Shown here: positions 1-8,437 of the stretch, piece by piece | Layout: each line of letters begins with the position of its first letter | How positions within the stretch are numbered: the stretch's first letter is position 1 | From: Caenibius sp964466155 | GTDB lineage: Bacteria > Pseudomonadota > Alphaproteobacteria > Sphingomonadales > Sphingomonadaceae | NCBI GenBank assembly: GCA_964466155.1 | Contig: CAYXMY010000071.1 | Location: forward strand, 1-14,961 | DNA: 14,961 bases | Reading direction: 5' to 3' | Position numbers and translations under genes: made by a program | The notes under the pieces: model-generated | Databases searched by the model: none | What the model saw: only the letters and a program-made list of their open reading frames with translations | What the model was told of the DNA's origin: nothing

Positions 1-293
1 GTAACGGTGATGAGGAACGTATATTTCCGGCCGAGCTTATCCCCCAGATAGCCGAACAGGATTGCCCCGATCGGGCGAAAGCCGAAGCCGATCGCGAAGG
101 TTGCCCAGGTCAGCAGGACGGAAAGCGTTTCATTTCCCGCAGGAAAGAAGGCCTTCGAGATCACAGCATAGAGCGTGCCGTAAATGAAGAAATCGTACCA
201 TTCGAAGATAGTGCCCGCGGACGACGCGGCGATGACGAGGCGTACGTCGGATGCTTCATGCGATTGTTCGGCAGGCTGTGCGGCGCTGGCCAT
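1..293 (-). CDS. MFS transporter, metabolite:H+ symporter type (N-terminal part, cut by window edge)
   Basis: This is the N-terminal 97 residues of an inner-membrane secondary transporter; the rest lies beyond base 1. Residues 24-40 contain the stretch SSAGTIFEWYDFFIYGT, typical of the MHS (ProP/KgtP/ShiA-like) branch of the major facilitator superfamily. A second hydrophobic segment covers about residues 58-80. It is followed by GYLGDKLGRK (81-90), the MFS loop 2-3 motif that gates conformational change. The start at 293 has a purine-rich GGGGAGAGAG stretch just upstream. The gene lies 33 bases after the NifU-like gene on the same strand, so it could be the last member of the radA run. Substrates of this branch include osmolytes, dicarboxylates and shikimate; the visible part cannot decide. 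Family call is confident, substrate unknown. Confidence 0.85.
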   Translation of the reverse strand, partial: MASAAQPAEQSHEASDVRLVIAASSAGTIFEWYDFFIYGTLYAVISKAFFPAGNETLSVLLTWATFAIGFGFRPIGAILFGYLGDKLGRKYTFLITV

Positions 294-326
294 TCTGGCT
301 CTCTCCCCCCAAGGAAAGAAGGTGCC

Positions 327-761
327 TTAGCCTTGAGGGGCGTGGTTGGAAAGCGCTTGCAATGCGGCTTGCCACGGCAAAAGCATGGCCCCATGCCGCC
401 CCGGGAAGGCACGGGCGGCCGCAATCATTTGAATAGCGGGCCAATCCGGCGCCTGCCCGCCTGTTTCCAGCCATTGCTTCATGGCGCCCAATGTTTGGGC
501 GATGTCGGGGGCGCTCCGGCCCTGGGCGGCATCGGCGAAAATAGCGGCGGCGGCTTGTCCTATGGCGCAAGCGTGCACTTGCATACCGACTTCGGCGATG
601 CGCCCCGCCCCGTCGAGCGTCAGGCCAAGTTTCAAGGTACTGCCGCAACTGGGGGATCGGGCGCTTCCCTTCCACTCGAACGCGGCATTGTAAGGGTAAT
701 CGGCAAGGCGAACGGCCAGCCCCAGAAGTTCAGGCGTATAGAGCCGGGCGATCCCGTTCAT
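327..761 (-). CDS. NifU/IscU-like iron-sulfur scaffold-family protein lacking the third cysteine
   Basis: A 144-residue cytoplasmic protein resembling the IscU/SufU/NifU-N fold. Residues 36-41 (SPSCGS) align with the NPxCGD loop and give Cys39. HACAIGQA (63-70) aligns with the second cysteine helix and gives Cys65. The third canonical ligand would fall in RHGAMLLPW (122-130), where an alanine (125) stands in the cysteine position. The loop aspartate that makes scaffold clusters labile is Ser41 here. A classical cluster-building role is therefore doubtful; a divergent scaffold, a carrier or a regulatory role is possible. The start codon at 761 overlaps the upstream cvpA-family stop as ATGA, which indicates translational coupling and decides against longer upstream starts in the same frame. 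No other isc or suf gene is in view. Confidence 0.75.
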   Translation of the reverse strand: MNGIARLYTPELLGLAVRLADYPYNAAFEWKGSARSPSCGSTLKLGLTLDGAGRIAEVGMQVHACAIGQAAAAIFADAAQGRSAPDIAQTLGAMKQWLETGGQAPDWPAIQMIAAARAFPGRHGAMLLPWQAALQALSNHAPQG

Positions 762-1291
762 CGCGCCGCTTTTTCGAACTGCTTGTCCTGTTCTTCCATG
801 GCGTGGCGGCGCTCGTTGATCATTTTGACCAGCCCTTCGGAGGCGGTGTCGATAAAGGGATAGGTCCGCGCACCGGTGATCCAGTCCGGGCGGCCCGACG
901 GCCCCCACACCGTATCGTATCCCAAGACGACAGCCGAGAAGGCGAGAATGGCGATGATGATGCCCTTGAGCGCGCCGAAGCCGAAGCCCAGCACCCGATC
1001 CACCGGCCCCAGAAAGGACGAGCGGGAAACGCTGCCCATCCATTTGGCGATCATTCTGAGCCCGGCATAGGGCACGACAAGCAGCAGCAGGAACGCCAGG
1101 ACCGAGGCGGATACGGGGCTGTCCAGATAACGGCTGAGCAAGGTGCTGACCGGCGTATGGAAGGCGTGAATGACGATCAGCGTCACGATCCAGGCGGCAA
1201 GAGACAGAACCTCGTGCACGAACCCGCGCCAAAATCCGCTCACGGCCCCGACGCCAATCAGGAAGAGCACAATCCAATCGAAGCCCGTCAT
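758..1291 (-). CDS. CvpA-family inner-membrane protein
   Basis: A 177-residue protein with four predicted membrane segments, at about residues 6-23, 28-44, 62-82 and 102-123. The FLGPVDRVLGFGFGALKG stretch (93-110) matches the conserved core of the CvpA (colicin V production) family. The tail from about residue 135 is charged and probably cytoplasmic. E. coli CvpA is linked to colicin V export, purF co-transcription and envelope stress; the molecular activity is not settled. The gene begins 18 bases after the radA stop and overlaps the next gene by four bases, so radA, this gene and the NifU-like gene look like one operon. The gene symbol is left blank because the family is broad. Confidence 0.88.
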   Translation of the reverse strand: MTGFDWIVLFLIGVGAVSGFWRGFVHEVLSLAAWIVTLIVIHAFHTPVSTLLSRYLDSPVSASVLAFLLLLVVPYAGLRMIAKWMGSVSRSSFLGPVDRVLGFGFGALKGIIIAILAFSAVVLGYDTVWGPSGRPDWITGARTYPFIDTASEGLVKMINERRHAMEEQDKQFEKAAR

Positions 1292-1309
1292 TGCGACGAT
1301 GCCTTAGTT

Positions 1310-2671
1310 TTAGCGCACGATGCGGTCAACGAGCTTCGCTAACGAAGCCATGTCATCGAAACGGATGCCGTTCACCTTTTCGGCTGAACCGGTGGGGCCA
1401 TGGGCACGGTCGAAGCCCAGTTTCAGGGCTTCGCGCAAGCGGATTCCGGGGTGGGAAACCGGGCGAATCTCCCCTGCCAGAGACACTTCTCCGAACCAGA
1501 TCGATCCGGCCGGCAGCGGACGATCCGACAGGGCCGAAACGAGCGCTGCCGTCACGGCAAGGTCCGCCGCAGGATCGGTCAGGCGATAGCCGCCCGCGAC
1601 ATTGAGATAGACTTCCGCGCTGGAGAAATTGAGCCCGCAGCGCGATTCGAGAACGGCGAGCAGCATCGCCAGCCTGCCGCTGTCCCAGCCGACCACCGCG
1701 CGGCGCGGCGTGGCGCCGCTTTGCAAGCGGACGATCAACGCCTGTATTTCCACGAGAACGGGCCGTGTGCCTTCGAGAGCGGGGAAAACCGCGCTGCCCG
1801 CCAGCGGTTCATCCCGCCCGGACAGGAACAGCATGGAGGGGTTGGTGACTTCCTCCAGCCCTTCCCCCGCCATCGCAAACACGCCGATTTCATCCACCGC
1901 GCCGAACCGGTTCTTGAGACTGCGCAGGATGCGGTACTGGTGGCTGCGTTCGCCTTCGAAGCTCATCACCACATCCACCATGTGTTCCAGCACGCGCGGG
2001 CCGGCAATTGCCCCGTCCTTCGTCACATGGCCGACGAGGACGAGCGCCGCGCCGCTTTCCTTGGCGTAGCGGATCAGTTCGAAAGCACAGCCGCGCACCT
2101 GGCTGACCGTGCCGGGCGCGCCTTCGATCGTGTCGGAATGCATCGTCTGGATCGAATCGATCACCACCAGGGCGGGCGGGTCCATGCCGTTGAGCGTGGT
2201 CAGGATATCGCGCACGGAAGTAGCCGCCGCCAGCCGGATCGGCGCATCCGCCAGGCCAAGACGGCTTGCCCGCAGACGCACTTGCGCGGCGGCTTCTTCC
2301 CCGCTGACATAGACGACATCGCCCCCTGCCCGCGCGATGCGCCCGGCGGCTTGCAACAAGAGTGTGGATTTGCCGATCCCCGGATCGCCGCCCATCAGGA
2401 TGGCCGATCCCGGCACCAGCCCGCCGCCCAGCGCGCGGTCCAGTTCCGCAAGGCCTGTCGTCCGCCGTTCCAGAACCTTGCCCGGCGTGTCCAGCGGCTC
2501 GAAAGTGATCGGGCGCCCGCCGGATGACAGGTCATGCTTCTGCGAAAAGACCGTGGCGGGTGCTTCTTCCGCCAGAGTGTTCCATTCGCTGCAATCGGCG
2601 CACTGCCCCTGCCAGCGGTGGGAGACGCTGCCACAAGCCTGGCAGACATAACGGCGTTTCGTTTTGGCCAT
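1310..2671 (-). CDS. radA: DNA repair protein RadA (Sms)
   Basis: A 453-residue RecA-like ATPase and helicase that promotes branch migration and processing of recombination intermediates. The N-terminal C4 zinc finger is intact (Cys10, Cys13, Cys24, Cys27). The Walker A motif GGDPGIGKST covers 94-103, and the Walker B strand ALVVIDS covers 167-173. The RadA-specific KNRFG motif, required for activity in this family, sits at 253-257. The C-terminal part from about residue 290 is the Lon-protease-like domain, which in RadA is a DNA-binding scaffold rather than a peptidase. Length is normal for the family. The gene leads a minus-strand run with a CvpA-family gene 18 bases downstream. A GAAC-N7-GAAC LexA-type box lies 16 bases upstream of the start, so SOS control is plausible. 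The ribosome binding site is weak. Confidence 0.97.
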   Translation of the reverse strand: MAKTKRRYVCQACGSVSHRWQGQCADCSEWNTLAEEAPATVFSQKHDLSSGGRPITFEPLDTPGKVLERRTTGLAELDRALGGGLVPGSAILMGGDPGIGKSTLLLQAAGRIARAGGDVVYVSGEEAAAQVRLRASRLGLADAPIRLAAATSVRDILTTLNGMDPPALVVIDSIQTMHSDTIEGAPGTVSQVRGCAFELIRYAKESGAALVLVGHVTKDGAIAGPRVLEHMVDVVMSFEGERSHQYRILRSLKNRFGAVDEIGVFAMAGEGLEEVTNPSMLFLSGRDEPLAGSAVFPALEGTRPVLVEIQALIVRLQSGATPRRAVVGWDSGRLAMLLAVLESRCGLNFSSAEVYLNVAGGYRLTDPAADLAVTAALVSALSDRPLPAGSIWFGEVSLAGEIRPVSHPGIRLREALKLGFDRAHGPTGSAEKVNGIRFDDMASLAKLVDRIVR

Positions 2672-2687
2672 GCCCCGGCAATAATGG

Positions 2688-2702
2688 GAACATAAAAGGA
2701 AC
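2688..2702. promoter_or_regulatory. Candidate LexA (SOS) box, GAAC-N7-GAAC
   Basis: The sequence GAACATAAAAGGAAC is an exact direct repeat of GAAC with a seven-base A/T-rich spacer. On the minus strand it reads GTTC-N7-GTTC. This is the known LexA recognition pattern of alphaproteobacteria (established in Rhodobacter, Caulobacter and rhizobia). It lies in the 70-base divergent gap, 16 bases before the radA start and 39 bases before the patatin-gene start. Which gene it controls is inferred, not shown. A possible radA promoter (TTGCGT, 17-base gap, TATTGC on the minus strand, 2706 to 2678) would place the box inside its spacer. Confidence 0.6.
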
Positions 2703-2741
2703 GCAATTGCTTTCCCATGCCTTTGCCACCACTATGCGGCC

Positions 2742-5057
2742 ATGCGGCAAAAGGAACTTCGCATCGCGCTTGTCTGCTACGGCGGTGTCAGTCTCGCGGT
2801 GTATATGCATGGCGTCACCAAGGAAGTGTGGAAGATGGCGCGCGCCAGCCGTTCCGCCCATGTCGGCCAACAATGCACCGGCGGCAGCGAGAGCGTCTAT
2901 TGCGATCTTCTGCGCGCAATCGAAGCCGATCGTGGAATGGAATTGCGCGTCCTGCCCGATATCCTGACGGGCGCGAGCGCGGGCGGGATCAATGCGGTGT
3001 TTCTGGCCGAAGCGATCCACTCTGGCTATTCGCTCGAACCGCTCACCGATCTGTGGCTCGACATGGCCGATGTGGACATGCTGCTCGATCCGGAAGCGAA
3101 GCCATGGTCGCGGGTGGCCAAGCAATGGGCCTGGCCGCTGGTGCAATATCTGCTTACCCGTCCCGGAAATGCCGTTTCGGAAAGCGTTGCCCCGGAAACG
3201 CGGGAAGAAGTGCGGGCGAAACTGTCCCGCTTCATTCGCAGCCGCTGGTTCGAACCGCCCTTTTCCGGGATCGGTTTTTCGCGGCTTTTGTGCCGGGCTC
3301 TGTCAGCCATGCGCAGCACGTCGGCGGACTCTCCGCTGCTTCCGCCGGAACATCCGCTCGATCTGTTCGTCACGGCAACGGATTTTCGCGGATATCCTGC
3401 TCTCCTGCGGCTCAACAGCCCGCCGATTGCGGAAGAAAGCGAGCATCGCCTGCCCATCGGTTTCCATGGCCGTGTTCCTGCGCAAGGGGGCACGGGGCTG
3501 GCGGACCCGCTGGAACTAATCTTCGCCGCTCGCTCCACGGCGAGCTTCCCCGGCGCGTTCCCTCCGCTGCAACTGGCGGAGATCGACCAGTTGGGCCGGG
3601 AAGAAGGATACGAATGGCCCAATCGCGATAAGTTCCTGCAACGGATCATGCCCAGCCATGTTCAGCGCGGCGATGTTGACAACGTTTCGCTGATCGACGG
3701 TTCGGTGCTGGTGAACGCGCCGTTTGCGGAAGCGGCGGAACGCTTGTCCACCCGCCCGGCCCAGCGCGAAGTGGATCGGCGCTTCGTCTATATCGATCCG
3801 CGGCCCGATCGCTGGAACGCGGCCGATGTTACCCCCATCCGCCCGGTCGGGTTCTTTTCGGCGATCTTCGGCTCTCTTTCCACCATCCCGCGTGAACAGC
3901 CCATCCGTGACAATCTGGAAGTGCTGGAGCAGCAATCCCGCGAAGCGGAGCGGATGCACATGATCGTCACCGCCTTGCGGCCGGAAGTGGAACGGGCCGT
4001 GCAGGATCTGTTCGGGCACACCCTGTTTCTGGACAAGCCCACGACCAAGCGTTTGCAGGTCTGGCGCAACAAGGCTCAGCAAACGGCGGCGGAACAGGCG
4101 GGTTTTGCCTATCACAGCTATGCCCAGGCGAAATTCGCCGGGATCGTCGATCATATCGCACGCACGATTTACGAAGCCGTGCCCGATCTGAATGTGTCCA
4201 GCCGCGATCCCATCCGCCAGCGTGTGTTCGCCGAGCTCGCCTCACGCGGGTTACGGCGTTTGTCCGATCCCAAGGGCGGCGCCAGCGCCGATGCCATCGC
4301 TTTTCTGCGCAAGCACGATATCGCCTTCCGCATCCGCCGGCTGCGGCTGCTGGCGCGCCGTTTATCCGTCGATTGGGAAGACGATCCCGATATCGCCGAA
4401 GCGGACCGGGAACAGGCGAAGAAGCTCGTGTACGATTCGCTGGCGCTCTATTTCGAGCGGGAATCCGTCGATTGGCTGGGCGCTCAGTTCGTGGCCGATG
4501 CGCGCCATGTCATGGACGATCCCGGCGAGGCCATCGATGCCCTGCAGCGGTTGCGGGATTTGCCGGGGGTGGACCGCCAGGTGGAAGAGATGTTCACCGA
4601 AGCGCTTTCCGCCATGCCCAAGGCGCTTCGGCGCAGGATGTTGCTGGCTTATCTCGGCTTCCCGTTCTTCGACATCGCAACATTGCCTTTGCTGCGCAAC
4701 GAAGGGTTGACCGAATTCGATCCGGTCAAGGTGGACCGTATCTCGCCGGAGGATGCGCGCTCGATCCGCGACGGGGGGACGCAGGCCACCTTGCGCGGTA
4801 TCGAATTCTACAATTTCGGCGCCTTCTTCAGCCGGGCCTATCGGGAGAACGACTATCTCTGGGGCCGGCTCCATGGCGCGGAGCGGATGATCGATATCGT
4901 CGTCTCGACGCTTGAGAACCCGATGCCGGTGGAGCAGATCATGCGCCACAAGCGCGCCGCGTTCCTGGCGGTGCTGGATGAAGAGCAGCAACGCCTGGTC
5001 GCCGATCCTGAATTGGTTGCGCGGGTGCGGGCAGAAGTGATCGAACGCATGCAATGA
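2742..5057 (+). CDS. Patatin-like phospholipase/DUF3376 protein
   Basis: A 771-residue protein with an N-terminal patatin-like serine hydrolase domain (about 5-330) and a long C-terminal region of the DUF3376 type (about 400-750). The nucleophile elbow is GASAG (77-81, Ser79). The catalytic Asp is in the DGS motif at Asp319 (LIDGSVLVNAPF). The usual glycine-rich oxyanion loop appears as CYGGVSLAVYMHG (12-24), the form I associate with the patatin-like family defined as TIGR03607, whose members are of similar length. Patatin domains hydrolyse acyl esters of lipids; the true substrate here is unknown. No signal peptide is visible, so it is probably cytoplasmic or membrane-associated. The start at 2742 fits the family N-terminus (RQKELRIALV) but has no clear ribosome binding site. 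It diverges from radA across a candidate LexA box and converges on dnaJ. Confidence 0.88.
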   Translation: MRQKELRIALVCYGGVSLAVYMHGVTKEVWKMARASRSAHVGQQCTGGSESVYCDLLRAIEADRGMELRVLPDILTGASAGGINAVFLAEAIHSGYSLEPLTDLWLDMADVDMLLDPEAKPWSRVAKQWAWPLVQYLLTRPGNAVSESVAPETREEVRAKLSRFIRSRWFEPPFSGIGFSRLLCRALSAMRSTSADSPLLPPEHPLDLFVTATDFRGYPALLRLNSPPIAEESEHRLPIGFHGRVPAQGGTGLADPLELIFAARSTASFPGAFPPLQLAEIDQLGREEGYEWPNRDKFLQRIMPSHVQRGDVDNVSLIDGSVLVNAPFAEAAERLSTRPAQREVDRRFVYIDPRPDRWNAADVTPIRPVGFFSAIFGSLSTIPREQPIRDNLEVLEQQSREAERMHMIVTALRPEVERAVQDLFGHTLFLDKPTTKRLQVWRNKAQQTAAEQAGFAYHSYAQAKFAGIVDHIARTIYEAVPDLNVSSRDPIRQRVFAELASRGLRRLSDPKGGASADAIAFLRKHDIAFRIRRLRLLARRLSVDWEDDPDIAEADREQAKKLVYDSLALYFERESVDWLGAQFVADARHVMDDPGEAIDALQRLRDLPGVDRQVEEMFTEALSAMPKALRRRMLLAYLGFPFFDIATLPLLRNEGLTEFDPVKVDRISPEDARSIRDGGTQATLRGIEFYNFGAFFSRAYRENDYLWGRLHGAERMIDIVVSTLENPMPVEQIMRHKRAAFLAVLDEEQQRLVADPELVARVRAEVIERMQ

Positions 5058-5104
5058 GCCGGAACGGGTGGGTGCGGGACATTGCCGCCTCCGCCCGTTC
5101 CGGC
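5058..5104. terminator. Hairpin between convergent patatin-like gene and dnaJ (likely bidirectional terminator)
   Basis: GCCGGAACGGG (5058-5068) and CCCGTTCCGGC (5094-5104) form an 11-bp perfect inverted repeat that begins right after the patatin-gene stop. The stem extends inward through wobble pairs, and a further four-pair segment (5074-5077 with 5085-5088) closes a seven-base loop. It lies 13 bases beyond the dnaJ stop on the minus strand, so it can serve both transcripts. No T-tract follows on either side. Stable hairpins without a U-tract can also protect 3' ends, so termination is inferred. Confidence 0.6.
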
Positions 5105-5117
5105 GCATCGTGGAATT

Positions 5118-6254
5118 CTATTCCGTCAGATCGTTCCAGGCATCCTTGATCCGGTCGAAGAAGCCGCGGCTTTCGGGACATTCCTCACCGGTTTCGGTCT
5201 CCTGAAATTCACGCAGCAGTTCCTTTTGCCGCGCGCTCAGCTTCGTGGGGGTTTCAACCCCGATTTCGACCACCAGATCGCCGCGCCCACGGCCTTGCAG
5301 CACGGGCATGCCCGCGCCGCGTTTGCGCAATTGCTTGCCCGACTGGATACCGGCAGGGATTTCGATAGCGATGCTGTCCCCGTCGAGACCGGGAATGGCG
5401 ATTTCCCCCCCCAGTGCGGCGGTGGTGAAGCTCAGTGGCACACGGGTGAAAAGCGTCGTTCCTTCGCGCTGGAACACACGATGCGGCCGGATTTGCAGGA
5501 AAATGTAGAGATCCCCCGGAGGGGCTCCCATCGGCCCTGCCTCACCCTTGCCCGAGAGGCGGATGCGCGTGCCGTTGTCCACCCCCGGCGGGATGGTGAC
5601 GTCGAGCGTACGCGCCTTGTCCACGCGCCCTTCCCCGCCGCAGGAGCGGCAAGGCTTCTCGATGATTTCACCACGCCCGTGGCATTGCGGGCAAGTCCGT
5701 TCGACAACGAAGAAACCCTGCCGGGTGGTGACTTTGCCATGACCGTGGCAGGTGCCGCAGGCCCGTGTGCTGGTGCCCGGTGTCGCGCCGCTGCCCTCGC
5801 AACTGTCGCAGCGGGTCGCCACTTCGACTTCGATCTGGGTTTCCTTGCCATGGAATGCCTCGTCGAGCGAGATTTCCATGTCGTACCGCAAATCCGCCCC
5901 GCGTTGCGGGCGTGCCCGGCCACCGCCACCGCCAAAGGCAGAACCGAAGATGGTTTCGAAAATATCGCCCAGATCGCTGAATTCAGCGCCGCCCTGGCCG
6001 CGCCCGGCATGGCCGAAGCCGCCTTGCTGGAAGGCGTTATGGCCGAACCTGTCATAAGCAGCGCGCTTTTGCGGGTCTTTCAGGCAATCGTACGCTTCGT
6101 TGATTGCCTTGAACCTGGCCTCGGATTCGCCGCAACCGGGGTTGCGATCCGGATGATAGCGCATGGCGAGCTTGCGATAGGCGGCTTTTAGCGTGCTGCC
6201 GTCAGCCGACCGCTCCACCTCGAGCAGTTCGTAATAGTCAGTTTGGGTAGCCAT
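5118..6254 (-). CDS. dnaJ: Chaperone protein DnaJ (Hsp40)
   Basis: The 378-residue type I J-protein delivers unfolded clients to DnaK and stimulates its ATPase. The J-domain covers about residues 4-71 with the essential HPD at 34-36. A Gly/Phe-rich linker runs from about 72 to 115. The zinc-binding domain holds all four CxxCxGxG repeats (Cys149/152, 166/169, 188/191, 202/205). The C-terminal client-binding domains follow to about residue 350. Length and order are normal. The gene follows dnaK by 82 bases on the same strand. A large hairpin fills most of that gap, and a good ribosome binding site (AAGGCGGGG) precedes the ATG. It ends against a hairpin shared with the convergent patatin-like gene. 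Confidence 0.98.
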   Translation of the reverse strand: MATQTDYYELLEVERSADGSTLKAAYRKLAMRYHPDRNPGCGESEARFKAINEAYDCLKDPQKRAAYDRFGHNAFQQGGFGHAGRGQGGAEFSDLGDIFETIFGSAFGGGGGRARPQRGADLRYDMEISLDEAFHGKETQIEVEVATRCDSCEGSGATPGTSTRACGTCHGHGKVTTRQGFFVVERTCPQCHGRGEIIEKPCRSCGGEGRVDKARTLDVTIPPGVDNGTRIRLSGKGEAGPMGAPPGDLYIFLQIRPHRVFQREGTTLFTRVPLSFTTAALGGEIAIPGLDGDSIAIEIPAGIQSGKQLRKRGAGMPVLQGRGRGDLVVEIGVETPTKLSARQKELLREFQETETGEECPESRGFFDRIKDAWNDLTE

Positions 6255-6272
6255 TGCCCCGCCTTAAACGTC

Positions 6273-6317
6273 ACCGCTGCCGGTGCTTGCCCGGACAAGG
6301 GCAGGACCGGCAGCGGT
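6273..6317 (-). promoter_or_regulatory. Large intercistronic hairpin between dnaK and dnaJ
   Basis: ACCGCTGCCGGT (6273-6284) pairs perfectly with ACCGGCAGCGGT (6306-6317). An inner seven-pair stem (6286-6292 with 6299-6305, including one G-T pair) leaves a six-base loop at 6293-6298. It starts 19 bases after the dnaK stop, reading on the minus strand, and ends 18 bases before the dnaJ start. Only a short TTT follows, so it is not a classical strong terminator. It may cause partial termination or protect the dnaK mRNA 3' end, allowing more DnaK than DnaJ. The structure is seen directly; the role is inferred. Confidence 0.6.
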
Positions 6318-6336
6318 TTCGGTTTCCATCAGGCAA

Positions 6337-8253
<1,917 letters not shown>

Positions 8254-8362
8254 TCTTACCTCATCCTAATATCAAAATGTGGACACCGCGCGGTTCGCCC
8301 CCCGGAAACGGCAAGGCGGCTTACGCAGCTCTGAGCCTGGAGAAGGCCCTCAATGCGTGGCG

Positions 8363-8390
8363 ATATAGGAGCGGTTTTTCCTTGCACAAG
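8363..8390 (-). promoter_or_regulatory. Candidate RpoH (sigma-32) heat-shock promoter of dnaK
   Basis: On the minus strand CTTG (8390-8387) is followed by CCTATAT (8369-8363), with 15 bases between the six-base CTTGTG and CCTATAT. This resembles the alphaproteobacterial heat-shock promoter pattern CTTGAC followed by CYTATNT. It would start transcription about 100 bases before the dnaK ATG. The -35 departs from consensus after CTTG, and the spacing is slightly short. No CIRCE inverted repeat is seen in the gap. Confidence 0.5.
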
Positions 8391-8409
8391 GGATGATGGC
8401 AGCTAGTTT
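8382..8409 (+). promoter_or_regulatory. Candidate vegetative promoter of the PCu(A)C lipoprotein gene
   Basis: TTGCAC (8382-8387), a 16-base gap and TAGTTT (8404-8409) form a plausible sigma-70-type promoter. Transcription would start about 20 bases before the lipoprotein ATG, leaving room for its strong ribosome binding site. The -35 overlaps the -35 of the divergent dnaK heat-shock promoter within CTTGCACAAG (8381-8390). Neither hexamer is perfect, so this is a weak call. Confidence 0.35.
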
Positions 8410-8424
8410 CCCCAATCGGGAAGC

Positions 8425-8430
8425 AGGAGG
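8425..8430 (+). promoter_or_regulatory. Ribosome binding site AGGAGG of the lipoprotein gene
   Basis: A perfect AGGAGG, seven bases before the ATG at 8438, fixes that start over the earlier in-frame ATG at 8393. The earlier start would also bury the signal peptide behind 15 extra residues. Confidence 0.85.
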
Positions 8431-8437
8431 CAAAAAC

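Noticed and set aside
307..338. Eight-pair inverted repeat (CCCCAAGG/CCTTGAGG) between the NifU-like gene stop and the MFS gene
   Set aside because: It contains a wobble pair, a 16-base loop and no T-tract, and overlaps both a stop codon and a ribosome binding site. It is too weak to call a terminator.
5082..6191. Long open frames antisense to dnaJ, dnaK, radA and the patatin-like gene (for example 5082-6191, 6283-7611 and 1400-2527 on plus; 3516-4154 and 4362-5108 on minus)
   Set aside because: High GC creates long open frames opposite real genes. These have no family-like motifs and sit fully over well-identified proteins.
8285..8294. Palindrome ACCGCGCGGT in the dnaK leader, considered as an operator or RNA thermometer element
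   Set aside because: It is a short GC-only palindrome, common at this base composition. No ROSE or fourU element is seen near the dnaK ribosome binding site.
8393..8437. Upstream in-frame ATG (8393) for the lipoprotein gene
   Set aside because: The AGGAGG seven bases before 8438 and the lipoprotein signal peptide decide for the later start.
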